A stretch of 27,020 bases of DNA from Selenomonadales bacterium (GTDB taxonomy: Bacteria > Bacillota > Clostridia > Christensenellales > QALW01): contig QALW01000053.1 of the NCBI GenBank assembly GCA_003150515.1, positions 104,698 through 131,717 of the forward strand, in the 5' to 3' direction. A program made the translations under genes and the position numbers. The notes below the pieces were generated by a model. The model did not search any database. It was not told the origin of the DNA and saw nothing but the letters and a program-made list of their open reading frames with translations. Each line of letters opens with the position of its first letter. Position 1 is the stretch's first letter. This document shows positions 7,094 through 15,053 of this stretch, in pieces.

Positions 7094-8323
7094 TCAATCT
7101 CCAAGCGGTTCCCCTTTTATAATCTTCTCCAAAAAAGTAATTCCGTCTCCAACGTATAACCCAGAAGCCTCGGCCTCCTTCTCGCTGTAAGCAGGGCGGG
7201 AATGCGCAGGGGCTTTCTCAGCGCTGTCATATAGAATAAAGGGCACCGGATTGTCGCTGTGGCTGCCTGTTGTAAGCGGAGTCGGATGGTCTGGCGTGAT
7301 TAAGATTTTATAATCCTCTCCGCAGCCGCTTAAATAATCCATAACAGGCTTAAGCGCCAGTTTATCAATATATTCCGCAGCCTTCACCTTGCCCTCCACC
7401 TCATGCCTGTGCCCGCATTCATCAGGAGCCTCAATATGCAGATATACTAAATCGCATCCCTCTTTAAAAGCTTTTATGGCCGCCTGAGCTTTGCCCGAAT
7501 AATTGGTATCTAAATTGCCCGTAGCTCCTTCCACATTATAAAGCCTCATTCCGGCGCAGTTGGCAATGCCTTTAAGCAAATCCACCGCCGTTATAACTCC
7601 TCCCTCCAATCCGTATTTTTCCTTAAAGGAAGGAAGGCTCATACGCCTGCCCTGTCCCCAAAGCCATATTGAATTGGCAGGGCGAAGCCCTTTATTGACA
7701 CGCTCAATATTAACAGGATGTTCCTTAAGCAATTCATAGCTTCTTTCCATCATAAGAGAAAGCATTTTGGAAAGGGTGCCCTGAGGCAGATATTGATTAA
7801 TCTTTTGTCCGGTTATATTATGAGGGGGGGTGAAAGTCATATCAGTATCGGTATTTTTAATAATTAAACAGTGCCGATAGCTGAATCCTGTATAAAACTT
7901 CACCAGTTCGCTTGAATAATTCCTGTTCAAAGCTTTTATAAGCTGGTCGGCTTCCTGGGTGGTTATCTCGTCCGAGCTATAGTCAATCATAGTCTTTTCC
8001 GAATAAGGCGAATCCTCTGAGAGGGTGACCAAATTGCAGCGCAAAGCTACGTCGTCCTCATCCATATGTATTCCTATAGCCGCCGCTTCAAGGGGGGAAC
8101 GCCCCGTAAGATATTTGCGCGCGTCATAGCCAAGCACGCAAAGATTGCCCACTTCGCTCCCGCCTTTGCATCCTTCAGGCGTGGGATTCATCATGCCCAC
8201 ATTTCCCGCCTGGGCCAAAGCGTCCATATTAGGCTTAAAAGCACATTCCAGAGGAGTTTTCATATCCAGCTCGGGAACGGGCATATCCGCCATACCGTCA
8301 CATAAAAGTATAAAATATTTCAT
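7094..8323 (-). CDS. apgM: Cofactor-independent phosphoglycerate mutase, archaeal type
   Basis: Interconverts 3- and 2-phosphoglycerate without 2,3-bisphosphoglycerate, in glycolysis/gluconeogenesis. The 409-residue length and the order of motifs fit the ApgM (aPGAM) branch of the alkaline phosphatase superfamily: metal-ligand Asp9 in LLCDGMAD, the phospho-acceptor Ser56 in GGSEVGN, the LGYD-x-RKYLTGRSPLEA segment, and C-terminal metal ligands in HIEAPDECGH and TPDHPTPLTTGSHS. The start is ATG with AGGAG 7-8 nt upstream. The gene is monocistronic between its own promoter and a terminator. Some members of this family in bacteria are annotated as homoserine kinase-like or phosphonopyruvate decarboxylase-related, but the motifs here favour the mutase. 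Confidence 0.92.
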   Translation of the reverse strand: MKYFILLCDGMADMPVPELDMKTPLECAFKPNMDALAQAGNVGMMNPTPEGCKGGSEVGNLCVLGYDARKYLTGRSPLEAAAIGIHMDEDDVALRCNLVTLSEDSPYSEKTMIDYSSDEITTQEADQLIKALNRNYSSELVKFYTGFSYRHCLIIKNTDTDMTFTPPHNITGQKINQYLPQGTLSKMLSLMMERSYELLKEHPVNIERVNKGLRPANSIWLWGQGRRMSLPSFKEKYGLEGGVITAVDLLKGIANCAGMRLYNVEGATGNLDTNYSGKAQAAIKAFKEGCDLVYLHIEAPDECGHRHEVEGKVKAAEYIDKLALKPVMDYLSGCGEDYKILITPDHPTPLTTGSHSDNPVPFILYDSAEKAPAHSRPAYSEKEAEASGLYVGDGITFLEKIIKGEPLGD

Positions 8324-8395
8324 AAAATTCTCCTCTTAAAATAAAAATAATGCGGAAATAAAAAACTTTTACAGCGTTTTTTATATTCCATATAT

Positions 8396-8424
8396 ATTAT
8401 ATCATATTACCCGTTAATTGTAAA
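8396..8424 (-). promoter_or_regulatory. Promoter of apgM
   Basis: On the minus strand TTTACA (8419-8424) and TATAAT (8396-8401), 17-bp spacer, giving a leader of about 65 nt. Confidence 0.75.
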
Positions 8425-8536
8425 TTTAGATATTCAAAAAATAAATGTCGAAGTTTGTCTTAAAGTTACATTAAACAAATCAATATACAGTAATAATTTA
8501 AATATTGAATGCGGCAAAATCCCCTAAAATAAACGC

Positions 8537-8566
8537 TTGACACTATTAATAAACTCATTATATAAT
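8537..8566 (+). promoter_or_regulatory. Consensus promoter upstream of rho
   Basis: Perfect hexamers TTGACA (8537-8542) and TATAAT (8561-8566) with an 18-bp spacer. The next gene on this strand is rho, about 375 nt downstream of the expected transcript start. Confidence 0.8.
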
Positions 8567-8572
8567 AGCTTC

Positions 8573-8947
8573 AGAAATCAAGATAGAATAATATTATGTG
8601 CATTATTTTATACTTTCAGTATAATAAGCATATGCATGCAGCTAATGTTTTTTCCATTCGTTTATATCGCTTTGCCGCCGTTTGAGCTCATTTTTGAGAC
8701 AATCAAATCAGCGTTCATAAGCTTAAAAATTGTTTTTTAGCGCAATGACGCCCGCGTATTAATCTTTGAATGTTATACGGGCGCCGGTTATATTTTGTCG
8801 CTTAGGACGATTTATATCGGAAAAATACTGATTACATTTAAAATATCAAAATAGCGTAAAATAAGCCCATAAATAATTATTATACGCAAAATTCAGGCGT
8901 TAGCCGTCTGTTTAATAATAAAAATATTCCAGAGCTTGGAGGTTCGC
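8573..8947 (+). promoter_or_regulatory. Long rho 5' leader with terminator-like hairpin
   Basis: About 375 untranslated bases between the promoter and rho. A hairpin CGCCCG (8749-8754) / CGGGCG (8778-8783), extended by a few more pairs, is followed after four bases by TTATATTTTG, resembling an intrinsic terminator or attenuator. No convincing leader peptide with a ribosome binding site is seen; the ATG near 8597 lacks one. rho genes are autoregulated in other bacteria, so a control role is plausible but inferred. Confidence 0.5.
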
Positions 8948-10645
8948 ATGGATACTAATCAACTTCAATCCATGACTATCGTTCAATTAAGAGTTTTGGC
9001 AAAGGAAAAAGGCGTTCATTCCCCCACCACCCTTAATAAAGCGCAGTTGATTCAGAAGCTGTCTGAAAAATTAAATTCCGAAACGCCGGCCGTAACTCAG
9101 CATGAATATCCGGCGGACTCCTTTAAGCAGGACGCGGGCAGTATAAATGACGCCTCTTTGAGCTATTCCGATCAGGACGGCCATACAGCCCGCAATATTC
9201 CTCATATTCAGGAACAGCAAGTTAATAATTATAATTCAGAAAATACTCCTCCGTCTCAGACGGATTCAAATCCAACAGAAGAAAATGCTCCAGGCCAGTA
9301 TTCTTATGCTCCCGGCCGTCAGGCATACCGTCCCAATTATAAAAATTTCAACGGCAGAACAAGGACCTACAACCACTACAACCGCCCGAATAACAACAAC
9401 ATACAAAGACCTGAAAACGCCTATTATAATAAAGAATACGGCACTTCCAATCCCGCTGTGCCCGAAATGCTGAACAGCGGCGAATGCGGCGATTGCTGCG
9501 GCATTCTGGACATACACAACGACGGCTACGGCTTTTTGCGGGCTACGCAGTTTAAGGTGGATGATTTTACAGAAGGCAGAGACGTATATGTCTCAATAGC
9601 TCAAATCCGCCGCTTTTGCCTGCGCACAGGCGACTTGGTCCGCGGCAAGACAAGGCCGGTCAAAGAGGGAGAAAAAATCCTTGCGCTGCTATATGTAACT
9701 GAAATAAACGGTTTGCCTCCTGAAGAAGCCTTAAACCGTACTCCTTTTGAAAATTTGATTCCCATATTTCCCGACCGCCGTCTCAGACTGGAAAATGAAA
9801 ATAACAAGCATGATTTAGCTATAAGGCTTATAGACCTTGTCTCTCCCATCGGCAAAGGCCAGCGCGGAATAATAGTAGCGCCCCCTAAAGCCGGTAAAAC
9901 CACTCTGCTTAAAAAGCTGGCTAACGCCATAAGCGCCAATCACCCCGAAATAGAGCTTATAGTTCTGCTTATAGACGAACGTCCCGAAGAAGTTACGGAT
10001 ATGCAGCGCAATATAAATGGAGACGTTCTCTATTCCACCTTTGACGAGCTGCCCGAAAACCATGCCAAAATTGCAGAATTGGCCCTTGAACGCTCTAAGC
10101 GCCTGGTGGAACACGGAAAAGACGTAGTAATACTTTTAGATTCCCTGACCAGGCTCACGCGCGCATATAATCTGGCCATTCCGCCCACGGGCAGAACCCT
10201 TTCGGGCGGTCTTGATCCCGGCGCGCTTCATAAGCCCAAGAAATTTTTCGGCGCCGCCCGCAATATAGAAAACGGGGGCAGTCTCACCATTATAGCCACT
10301 GCTTTAGTCGAAACCGGCTCCAGGATGGACGAAGTAATATTTGAAGAATTCAAGGGAACGGGCAACATGGAAATAAAGCTGGACAGAAAGCTTCAGGAAA
10401 AACGCGTGTTCCCTGCTATAGATATAGCAAAATCAGGCACCAGGCGGGAAGAATTGCTCCTGTCCGCGGAAGAATTAGAGGGCATAAACGCCATACGCAA
10501 TCTCCTTTCCTCCAATCCTGATAATGCAACCGAACAGCTCATTGCGACCATTTCCCGCACCGAAAACAATATACAATTCCTTCAGCGCCTTAAAGGCTGG
10601 ATATCCCTTCTGGAAAAAGAAGGCTATCAGATAACCAAAAATTAA
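8948..10645 (+). CDS. rho: Transcription termination factor Rho with Asn-rich insertion
   Basis: ATP-dependent RNA translocase that ends transcription. It is 565 residues, against about 420 for E. coli Rho. Order: N-terminal SAP-like helical domain (about 6-42), a long low-complexity region (about 43-175) rich in Asn, Gln, Pro, Ser and Tyr, an OB-fold primary RNA site with DGYGFLR at 192-198, Walker A in PPKAGKTTLL, Walker B in VVILLDSLTR, and the hexamer Q/R-loop segment (SGGLDPGALHKPKKFFGAAR). The ATG at 8948 is chosen because GGAGG lies 5 nt before it; a TTG four codons earlier overlaps that site. A cluster of three cysteines (ECGDCCG, 179-185) just before the OB fold is unusual. A 54-bp perfect palindrome with a U-tract terminates the gene. 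Confidence 0.97.
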   Translation: MDTNQLQSMTIVQLRVLAKEKGVHSPTTLNKAQLIQKLSEKLNSETPAVTQHEYPADSFKQDAGSINDASLSYSDQDGHTARNIPHIQEQQVNNYNSENTPPSQTDSNPTEENAPGQYSYAPGRQAYRPNYKNFNGRTRTYNHYNRPNNNNIQRPENAYYNKEYGTSNPAVPEMLNSGECGDCCGILDIHNDGYGFLRATQFKVDDFTEGRDVYVSIAQIRRFCLRTGDLVRGKTRPVKEGEKILALLYVTEINGLPPEEALNRTPFENLIPIFPDRRLRLENENNKHDLAIRLIDLVSPIGKGQRGIIVAPPKAGKTTLLKKLANAISANHPEIELIVLLIDERPEEVTDMQRNINGDVLYSTFDELPENHAKIAELALERSKRLVEHGKDVVILLDSLTRLTRAYNLAIPPTGRTLSGGLDPGALHKPKKFFGAARNIENGGSLTIIATALVETGSRMDEVIFEEFKGTGNMEIKLDRKLQEKRVFPAIDIAKSGTRREELLLSAEELEGINAIRNLLSSNPDNATEQLIATISRTENNIQFLQRLKGWISLLEKEGYQITKN

Positions 10646-10655
10646 ATTTTCTTTA

Positions 10656-10719
10656 ATAACGCGTCTCAGGCTTTTGACACATATGTGTCAAAAGCCTGAG
10701 ACGCGTTATATTTTTCCAA
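10656..10719 (+). terminator. rho terminator: 54-bp perfect palindrome
   Basis: Bases 10656-10709 form a perfect inverted repeat of 27 + 27 with no spacer (centre ACACAT|ATGTGT), followed by ATTTTTCC. It begins 10 bp after the rho stop. Confidence 0.88.
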
Positions 10720-10744
10720 AGTCGTATAAGCAGCTATAACTAAA

Positions 10745-10874
10745 GGGGCGGCGCGGGGGCCGGCCTTGAAGGCCGGCCCAGGCTCTGAATAGGCTTATAA
10801 GGTAAGCAAGCTTACCTTATAAGCCTATTCAGAGCGCAATTTTGGCGCTTTGCGCCAAAATCCCGCGCCGCCCC
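10745..10874. repeat. Cloverleaf element CL1 (outer stem plus three hairpins)
   Basis: Outer stem GGGGCGGCGCGGG (10745-10757) pairs perfectly with 10862-10874 (13 bp). Inside are exactly three hairpins: H1 10758-10778 (8-10 bp), H2 10782-10835 (25-26 bp, tip GTAAGC-AA-GCTTAC) and H3 10839-10861 (10 bp, TTT loop). Gaps between stems are 0-3 bases. It lies 35 bp after the rho terminator and 10 bp before the promoter of the next gene. Confidence 0.9.
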
Positions 10875-10884
10875 CTTAATCAGC

Positions 10885-10913
10885 TTTACTTTTACATGCG
10901 GTCATAATATAAT
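10885..10913 (+). promoter_or_regulatory. Promoter of the GT-C membrane protein gene
   Basis: TTTACT at 10885-10890, 17-bp spacer, TATAAT at 10908-10913. It starts only 10 bp after cloverleaf CL1; the expected transcript start is near 10920. Confidence 0.7.
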
Positions 10914-10942
10914 AAACATAATAAAAACCATAGGAGGCCAAG

Positions 10943-12430
10943 GTGGAAAAAACAATTCGGGCGCTCACAGTCGCATTCTATTCGGTATTTATTTTGCTCA
11001 TAGGTTATATAACTCTGGCTTCCCTTGTTGCTGATTTTTCCCCTCTTACCCTTATTACCCTGCTTTTATTTCTTCCTGGAATATATTTTATACGCCGTGC
11101 AATATTCAAACACGACGCTTTTATGCTAAAACACTATAAAAAACTGCTATTCTTCTTTGCCGCCTTTATGCTTATTCTCCAAATTATATTTGGCTGTATC
11201 CTGCGCTTTGATCCTGTTTTTGACATGGACGCTATTTACGGCGGAGCAATAGAATGGGTGGAAACCGGCACATTTGCATCCTATTACGATTATTACTACT
11301 ATTTCCCTAATAATTTAGGCGGAATGAGCCTGCTTTATATATTTTTCAAACTGGCCTCATATCTGGGAATATCAGATTTTTTTACAGTGGGTTTAATCGT
11401 CAACAGCATTCTATCCGTATGCGCCATGCTCATATGTTCCTTAACGGCCAAAGAGCTGGGCGGAGCGAAACACGCCGTATTTATACTCGCCTTTTTCCTT
11501 TGCTCCCCTCCTTTTTATTTTATTGCTCCGGCTTTTTACACTGATTCCCTTTCTTTAATTTTCCCAATACTGATTATTTATCTCGCGCTTAGGCTGCGCC
11601 GGGCCGTCCAGCCCTGGCAAACCGCTGTGTTTTCCGTATTAATAGGACTGACCGCTTCAATAGGCATGCTGATTAAATCCACCGTTATAATAACGCTGCT
11701 GGCCGTAATTATCTGCCTGCTTATGAATAAAAAACTGCTCAAAGCGCTTGTCTGCTGTTTATGCTCCGCCTGCGTTATTATAATATCTCTCACTGCCTTT
11801 AATTCCTATTTTGCATCCCGTCATCTCACAGACGCAGAAAAAGCCCGCATACAAAATACCCCTTATACCCATTGGCTTATGATGGGATTAAAGGGAACTG
11901 GCGGCTATAATGCTGCTGATTATGAGTTTACGCGCTCGTTTGAGGATCCGATTGAACGAAACCAAGCGATTAATAGGGAAATCCGCCGCCGCATTTCAGA
12001 GCTTGGCCCTGCCGGACTGATTGAACTGGCCGCCGTAAAGGGCGCGCTCAGCATGGGAAACGGCACTTACGCGCTATCAGATTTCCTGGATGATTCCCCC
12101 GTAAGGCAAAGCCCCCTGCATTCCTTCCTGCTTTATTCATCTCCTTATTACCCGGCTTACAGCAGCATATGCTGCGGCATACATTTAAGCATAATGTTTC
12201 TGGCCGTTATGTCCGCTTTGGAAAAACTATTAGCGGCGTTAAAGAAAAAATATACAGAACCCGCCCGTTTCATGGCCCCGTATATAGCTTTTTTCGGCCT
12301 CGCCCTCTTTTTATTAATGTGGGAAACCAGCGGACGTTATATCACCAATTACATTCCCATACTTTTTATATGCGCCGCGCAAGGCCCAGAACTTCTAAAC
12401 AGGCTTATATTTAAAATAAAACGGCATTAA
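10943..12430 (+). CDS. Polytopic membrane protein, probable GT-C glycosyltransferase
   Basis: A 495-residue protein with about ten to twelve hydrophobic helices. After the third helix comes an acidic extracytoplasmic loop (RFDPVFDMDAIYGGAIEW, Asp90/94/96) followed by a Tyr-rich stretch and YFPNNLGG. An acidic first loop and many helices are the layout of GT-C enzymes (PMT/GT39-like), which take sugars from polyprenyl-phosphate donors and act on the outer face of the membrane. A large extracytoplasmic region after about residue 285 contains HWLMMGLKGTGGYN. The start is GTG with AGGAGG 5 nt upstream. Donor and acceptor are unknown and no sugar-nucleotide or polyprenyl genes lie nearby. Assignment to the fold is by pattern; the exact family is unsure. 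Confidence 0.7.
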   Translation: MEKTIRALTVAFYSVFILLIGYITLASLVADFSPLTLITLLLFLPGIYFIRRAIFKHDAFMLKHYKKLLFFFAAFMLILQIIFGCILRFDPVFDMDAIYGGAIEWVETGTFASYYDYYYYFPNNLGGMSLLYIFFKLASYLGISDFFTVGLIVNSILSVCAMLICSLTAKELGGAKHAVFILAFFLCSPPFYFIAPAFYTDSLSLIFPILIIYLALRLRRAVQPWQTAVFSVLIGLTASIGMLIKSTVIITLLAVIICLLMNKKLLKALVCCLCSACVIIISLTAFNSYFASRHLTDAEKARIQNTPYTHWLMMGLKGTGGYNAADYEFTRSFEDPIERNQAINREIRRRISELGPAGLIELAAVKGALSMGNGTYALSDFLDDSPVRQSPLHSFLLYSSPYYPAYSSICCGIHLSIMFLAVMSALEKLLAALKKKYTEPARFMAPYIAFFGLALFLLMWETSGRYITNYIPILFICAAQGPELLNRLIFKIKRH

Positions 12431-12452
12431 AACACAAACTGTTAATCTTCCG

Positions 12453-12481
12453 TTTACAAAATACACACTTTGTAGTAAAAT
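12453..12481 (+). promoter_or_regulatory. Promoter of prs
   Basis: TTTACA at 12453-12458, 17-bp spacer, TAAAAT at 12476-12481. The leader would be about 30 nt. Confidence 0.65.
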
Positions 12482-12518
12482 AAAATCGAAAGTTGACATG
12501 CACTTAAGGAGGATCAAT

Positions 12519-13691
12519 ATGCCTGATATCTTGGATGAATTTGAATCCATACCCGTAGGCTCGTTAGGAATTATAGCTATGCACGGCTGTGAAGAGCTGG
12601 GCAGTAAAATTGACAGCTATCTTGTCAAATGGAGAGCGCAAAGAGAGAATGAGCATAAAAGCACCATAGCCTTTGCAGGTTATCAAAGAGATACTTATCT
12701 GATTAACGCCGTTTGCCCCCGTTTTGGAACGGGCGAAGCAAAGGGCGTTATCCGTCAGTCCGTGCGCGGCTATGATATCTACATAATATCCGACGTATTC
12801 AATCAGGGCTGCACCTATAAAATGTACGGCAATGAAGTTCCCATGAGCCCAGACGATCATTATCAGGATCTTAAACGCATTATTGCCGCCATAGGCGGAA
12901 AAGCAAGGCGTATAACGGTTATGATGCCCATGTTATATGAAAGCAGGCAGCATAAGCGTTCGGCCAGGGAATCCTTGGACTGCGCCCTGGCTCTTCAGGA
13001 ATTGGTATCCATGGGCGTAGAAAATATTATTACTTTTGACGCGCACGACGCCAGGGTTCAGAATGCAATCCCCTTAAGCGGCTTTGAAAATGTTCAGCCC
13101 ACATATCAAATGATAAAAGCCTTATATAATACCATTCCTGATTTAAAGATAGACAGCAGTCATATGATGATTATCAGTCCGGACGAAGGCGGAATGTCCA
13201 GGTGTATTTATTTTTCTTCAGTTTTAGGGCTTGATTTGGGCATGTTCTATAAACGCCGCGATTATTCAGTTATAATTAACGGCAGAAATCCTATTGTTGA
13301 GCATGAATTTCTGGGAGATAATGTTGAAGGAAAAGATGTTATAATTGTTGACGATATGATTTCCTCGGGTGATTCAGTATTGGATATAGCCTCCAAGCTT
13401 AAAGCTATGAACGTTAAAAGAATCTTTATATGCGTGTCATTCGGGCTTTTCGTGGATGGTCTGGACAATTTTGACAGAGCGTATGAAGCCGGAATGTTTG
13501 ATATGGTATTCACCACCAATCTAACTTACCGCACCCCCGAGTTGCTATCCCGTCCATGGTATAAATCAGTCGATATGTCTAAATACATGTCTTATATAAT
13601 TGACAATTTAAATCACGATGCCTCTATAAGCGGACTGCTTAATCCTTCGCAGAAAATACACGATTTACTGGCTAAGAATAAAGCAAAATAA
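12519..13691 (+). CDS. prs: Ribose-phosphate pyrophosphokinase, long form
   Basis: Makes PRPP from ribose 5-phosphate and ATP for nucleotide, His, Trp and NAD synthesis. It is 390 residues, longer than the usual 310-320, with extra sequence at the N terminus and in the middle. Key sites: the DAHDARVQNAIP segment (equivalent to the DLHA-x-QIQGFF region), SPDEGGMSR (equivalent to SPDxGG), KRRDYS, and the PRPP-binding loop VIIVDDMISSGDS, in which Ser replaces the usual TGGT residues. This longer type is found in Clostridia, but whether it is the main PRPP synthetase or an accessory paralogue cannot be told from the window. The ATG at 12519 has GGAGG 6 nt upstream; seven extra in-frame codons before it overlap that site and are excluded. 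Confidence 0.88.
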   Translation: MPDILDEFESIPVGSLGIIAMHGCEELGSKIDSYLVKWRAQRENEHKSTIAFAGYQRDTYLINAVCPRFGTGEAKGVIRQSVRGYDIYIISDVFNQGCTYKMYGNEVPMSPDDHYQDLKRIIAAIGGKARRITVMMPMLYESRQHKRSARESLDCALALQELVSMGVENIITFDAHDARVQNAIPLSGFENVQPTYQMIKALYNTIPDLKIDSSHMMIISPDEGGMSRCIYFSSVLGLDLGMFYKRRDYSVIINGRNPIVEHEFLGDNVEGKDVIIVDDMISSGDSVLDIASKLKAMNVKRIFICVSFGLFVDGLDNFDRAYEAGMFDMVFTTNLTYRTPELLSRPWYKSVDMSKYMSYIIDNLNHDASISGLLNPSQKIHDLLAKNKAK

Positions 13692-13699
13692 ATTTTTAC

Positions 13700-13745
13700 A
13701 GGCGCCCTATAATAAAGGTGTTAACACCTTTATTATAGGGCGCCT
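13700..13745. terminator. 46-bp perfect palindrome after prs
   Basis: Bases 13700-13745 are a perfect inverted repeat (23 + 23, centre GTGTT|AACAC) 8 bp after the prs stop. The bases following it on either strand are not T-rich, so it is a terminator by position more than by U-tract. It directly abuts cloverleaf CL2. Confidence 0.7.
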
Positions 13746-13746
13746 T

Positions 13747-13933
13747 AGACTCAATGAGAATAAAAAACATAAAAATGGGCGGCGCAGCGAGCGGCTGAAA
13801 GCCGCTCGCTATGACTCCATATTTTTTGTAAAGCTTTGCTTTACAAAAAATATGGAGTCACTTGATTTTGGCGCCCTTTGGGCGCCAAAATCAAGCGCCG
13901 CCCATTTTTATGTTTTTTATTCTTATTGAGTCT
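13747..13933. repeat. Cloverleaf element CL2
   Basis: Outer stem 13747-13785 with 13895-13933 forms 39 continuous pairs with a single G.T wobble (13756/13924). Three hairpins fill the inside: H1 13786-13810 (11 bp, GAA loop), H2 13812-13860 (23 bp, TTT loop, tip TAAAGC-TTT-GCTTTA) and H3 13861-13895 (15-16 bp, CTTTG loop; its last base competes with the outer stem). The lower outer stem is AT-rich with ATTTTTATGTTTTTTATT on both strands, so it could also terminate transcription either way. Confidence 0.93.
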
Positions 13934-13972
13934 TAGCCCGGCTCCGGCATAAATATGCCGGAGCCGGGCTAA
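13933..13972. repeat. Palindrome flanking CL2
   Basis: An 18-bp stem around AAAT (AGCCCGGCTCCGGCAT / ATGCCGGAGCCGGGCT, 13933-13972) starts on the last base of CL2. With 13700-13745 and CL2 it makes a block of about 270 bases in which nearly every base is in a predicted stem. Confidence 0.85.
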
Positions 13973-14091
13973 AAATAGTCATCGGCACTCATTATTCTCT
14001 ACAACATATCACACGCGCAAATTATGCTTTTAATTAAACATAATTTATGATAAAATAAAAGAAATAAAATACTACTCCTCAGGAGGCCAAT

Positions 14092-15003
14092 ATGAAAGAC
14101 GTATTAATTATAGGAGCAGGACCGGCTGGGCTGACAGCGGGCATATATTGCTGCCGCGCAGGTTTGAACACTGCTATAATAGAAAAACAATATGCCGGAG
14201 GCCAGGCTTTTAACACCGACTTGATTGAAAATTATCCCGGTTTCCCCGATGGCATAAGCGGTCAGGAGCTAGCCTCCCTCATGGAGCGCCAGGCGCAACG
14301 GCTGGGCTGTGAAATTATATCCGACCAAGCGCTATCCATCAAAATTGACGGAAATTTTTCTGTTCAGCTTCATTCATCTGAACTTGAAGCACGTTCAATA
14401 ATTTTATGCAACGGCGCTTCTCCTAAAAGTCTGGAACTGGAAAATGAGGAAAACTACATAGGACACGGATTGTCCTACTGCGCTGTATGCGACGGATTCT
14501 TTTTCCGAGGGAAAGACGTAGCTGTCGTCGGAGGCGGCGATACCGCCCTGGGAGACGCGCTGTATTTAGCTAAATTCGCCCGCAAAGTATATCTTATACA
14601 CAGACGGGCGCAATTAAGAGGCGCTAAACTGCTGCAGGATCGTATTGCTGAAAATGAACGTATTGAATTTATACCCGATTGTATTGTAGCTCAATTAAAC
14701 GGTCAGCCTAATCTTTCCTCTATTATTACCATAAATACTGCTAACGGCCTCCAGCGCGAATTAAAGATACAAGGTCTTTTTATTGCCGTGGGCAACAAAC
14801 CGGACACAGAAATGCTGCGCGGAACCGTTGAATTGGATAGAAACGGATACATTATAGCCGATCAGGAAATGCGCACTTCCGTTCCCGGTATATTTGCCGC
14901 CGGAGACAGCCGGCAAAAACATCTCAGGCAAATAGTCACCGCAGCTGCCGATGGAGCTTTGGCAGCCGAAAGCGCTATTGAATATATTAATAACCTGGGA
15001 TAA
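14092..15003 (+). CDS. trxB: Thioredoxin-disulfide reductase
   Basis: FAD- and NADPH-dependent flavoprotein that reduces oxidised thioredoxin. It is 303 residues, normal for the low-molecular-weight bacterial enzyme. Visible: FAD-binding GAGPAGLTAG (8-17), GGQAFNTDLIENYPGF, the redox-active pair C130-AV-C133 in CAVCDGFF, the NADPH site GGGDTALGDAL and HRR (typical of NADPH preference), and the C-terminal FAD segment GIFAAGDSR. The start is ATG with AGGAGG 6 nt upstream. It is probably co-transcribed with glmM 50 bp downstream. Its own promoter is weak (TAAAAT near 14051 without a good -35). Confidence 0.95.
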   Translation: MKDVLIIGAGPAGLTAGIYCCRAGLNTAIIEKQYAGGQAFNTDLIENYPGFPDGISGQELASLMERQAQRLGCEIISDQALSIKIDGNFSVQLHSSELEARSIILCNGASPKSLELENEENYIGHGLSYCAVCDGFFFRGKDVAVVGGGDTALGDALYLAKFARKVYLIHRRAQLRGAKLLQDRIAENERIEFIPDCIVAQLNGQPNLSSIITINTANGLQRELKIQGLFIAVGNKPDTEMLRGTVELDRNGYIIADQEMRTSVPGIFAAGDSRQKHLRQIVTAAADGALAAESAIEYINNLG

Positions 15004-15053
15004 ATATTTTAGCCGAAAACTTATAAAATAAAAACAAGCATGGAGAATGTATT

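Noticed and set aside
8537..8740. Hydrophobic 67-residue ORF upstream of rho
   Set aside because: Its first codons overlap the -35 box of a perfect promoter and it has no ribosome binding site.
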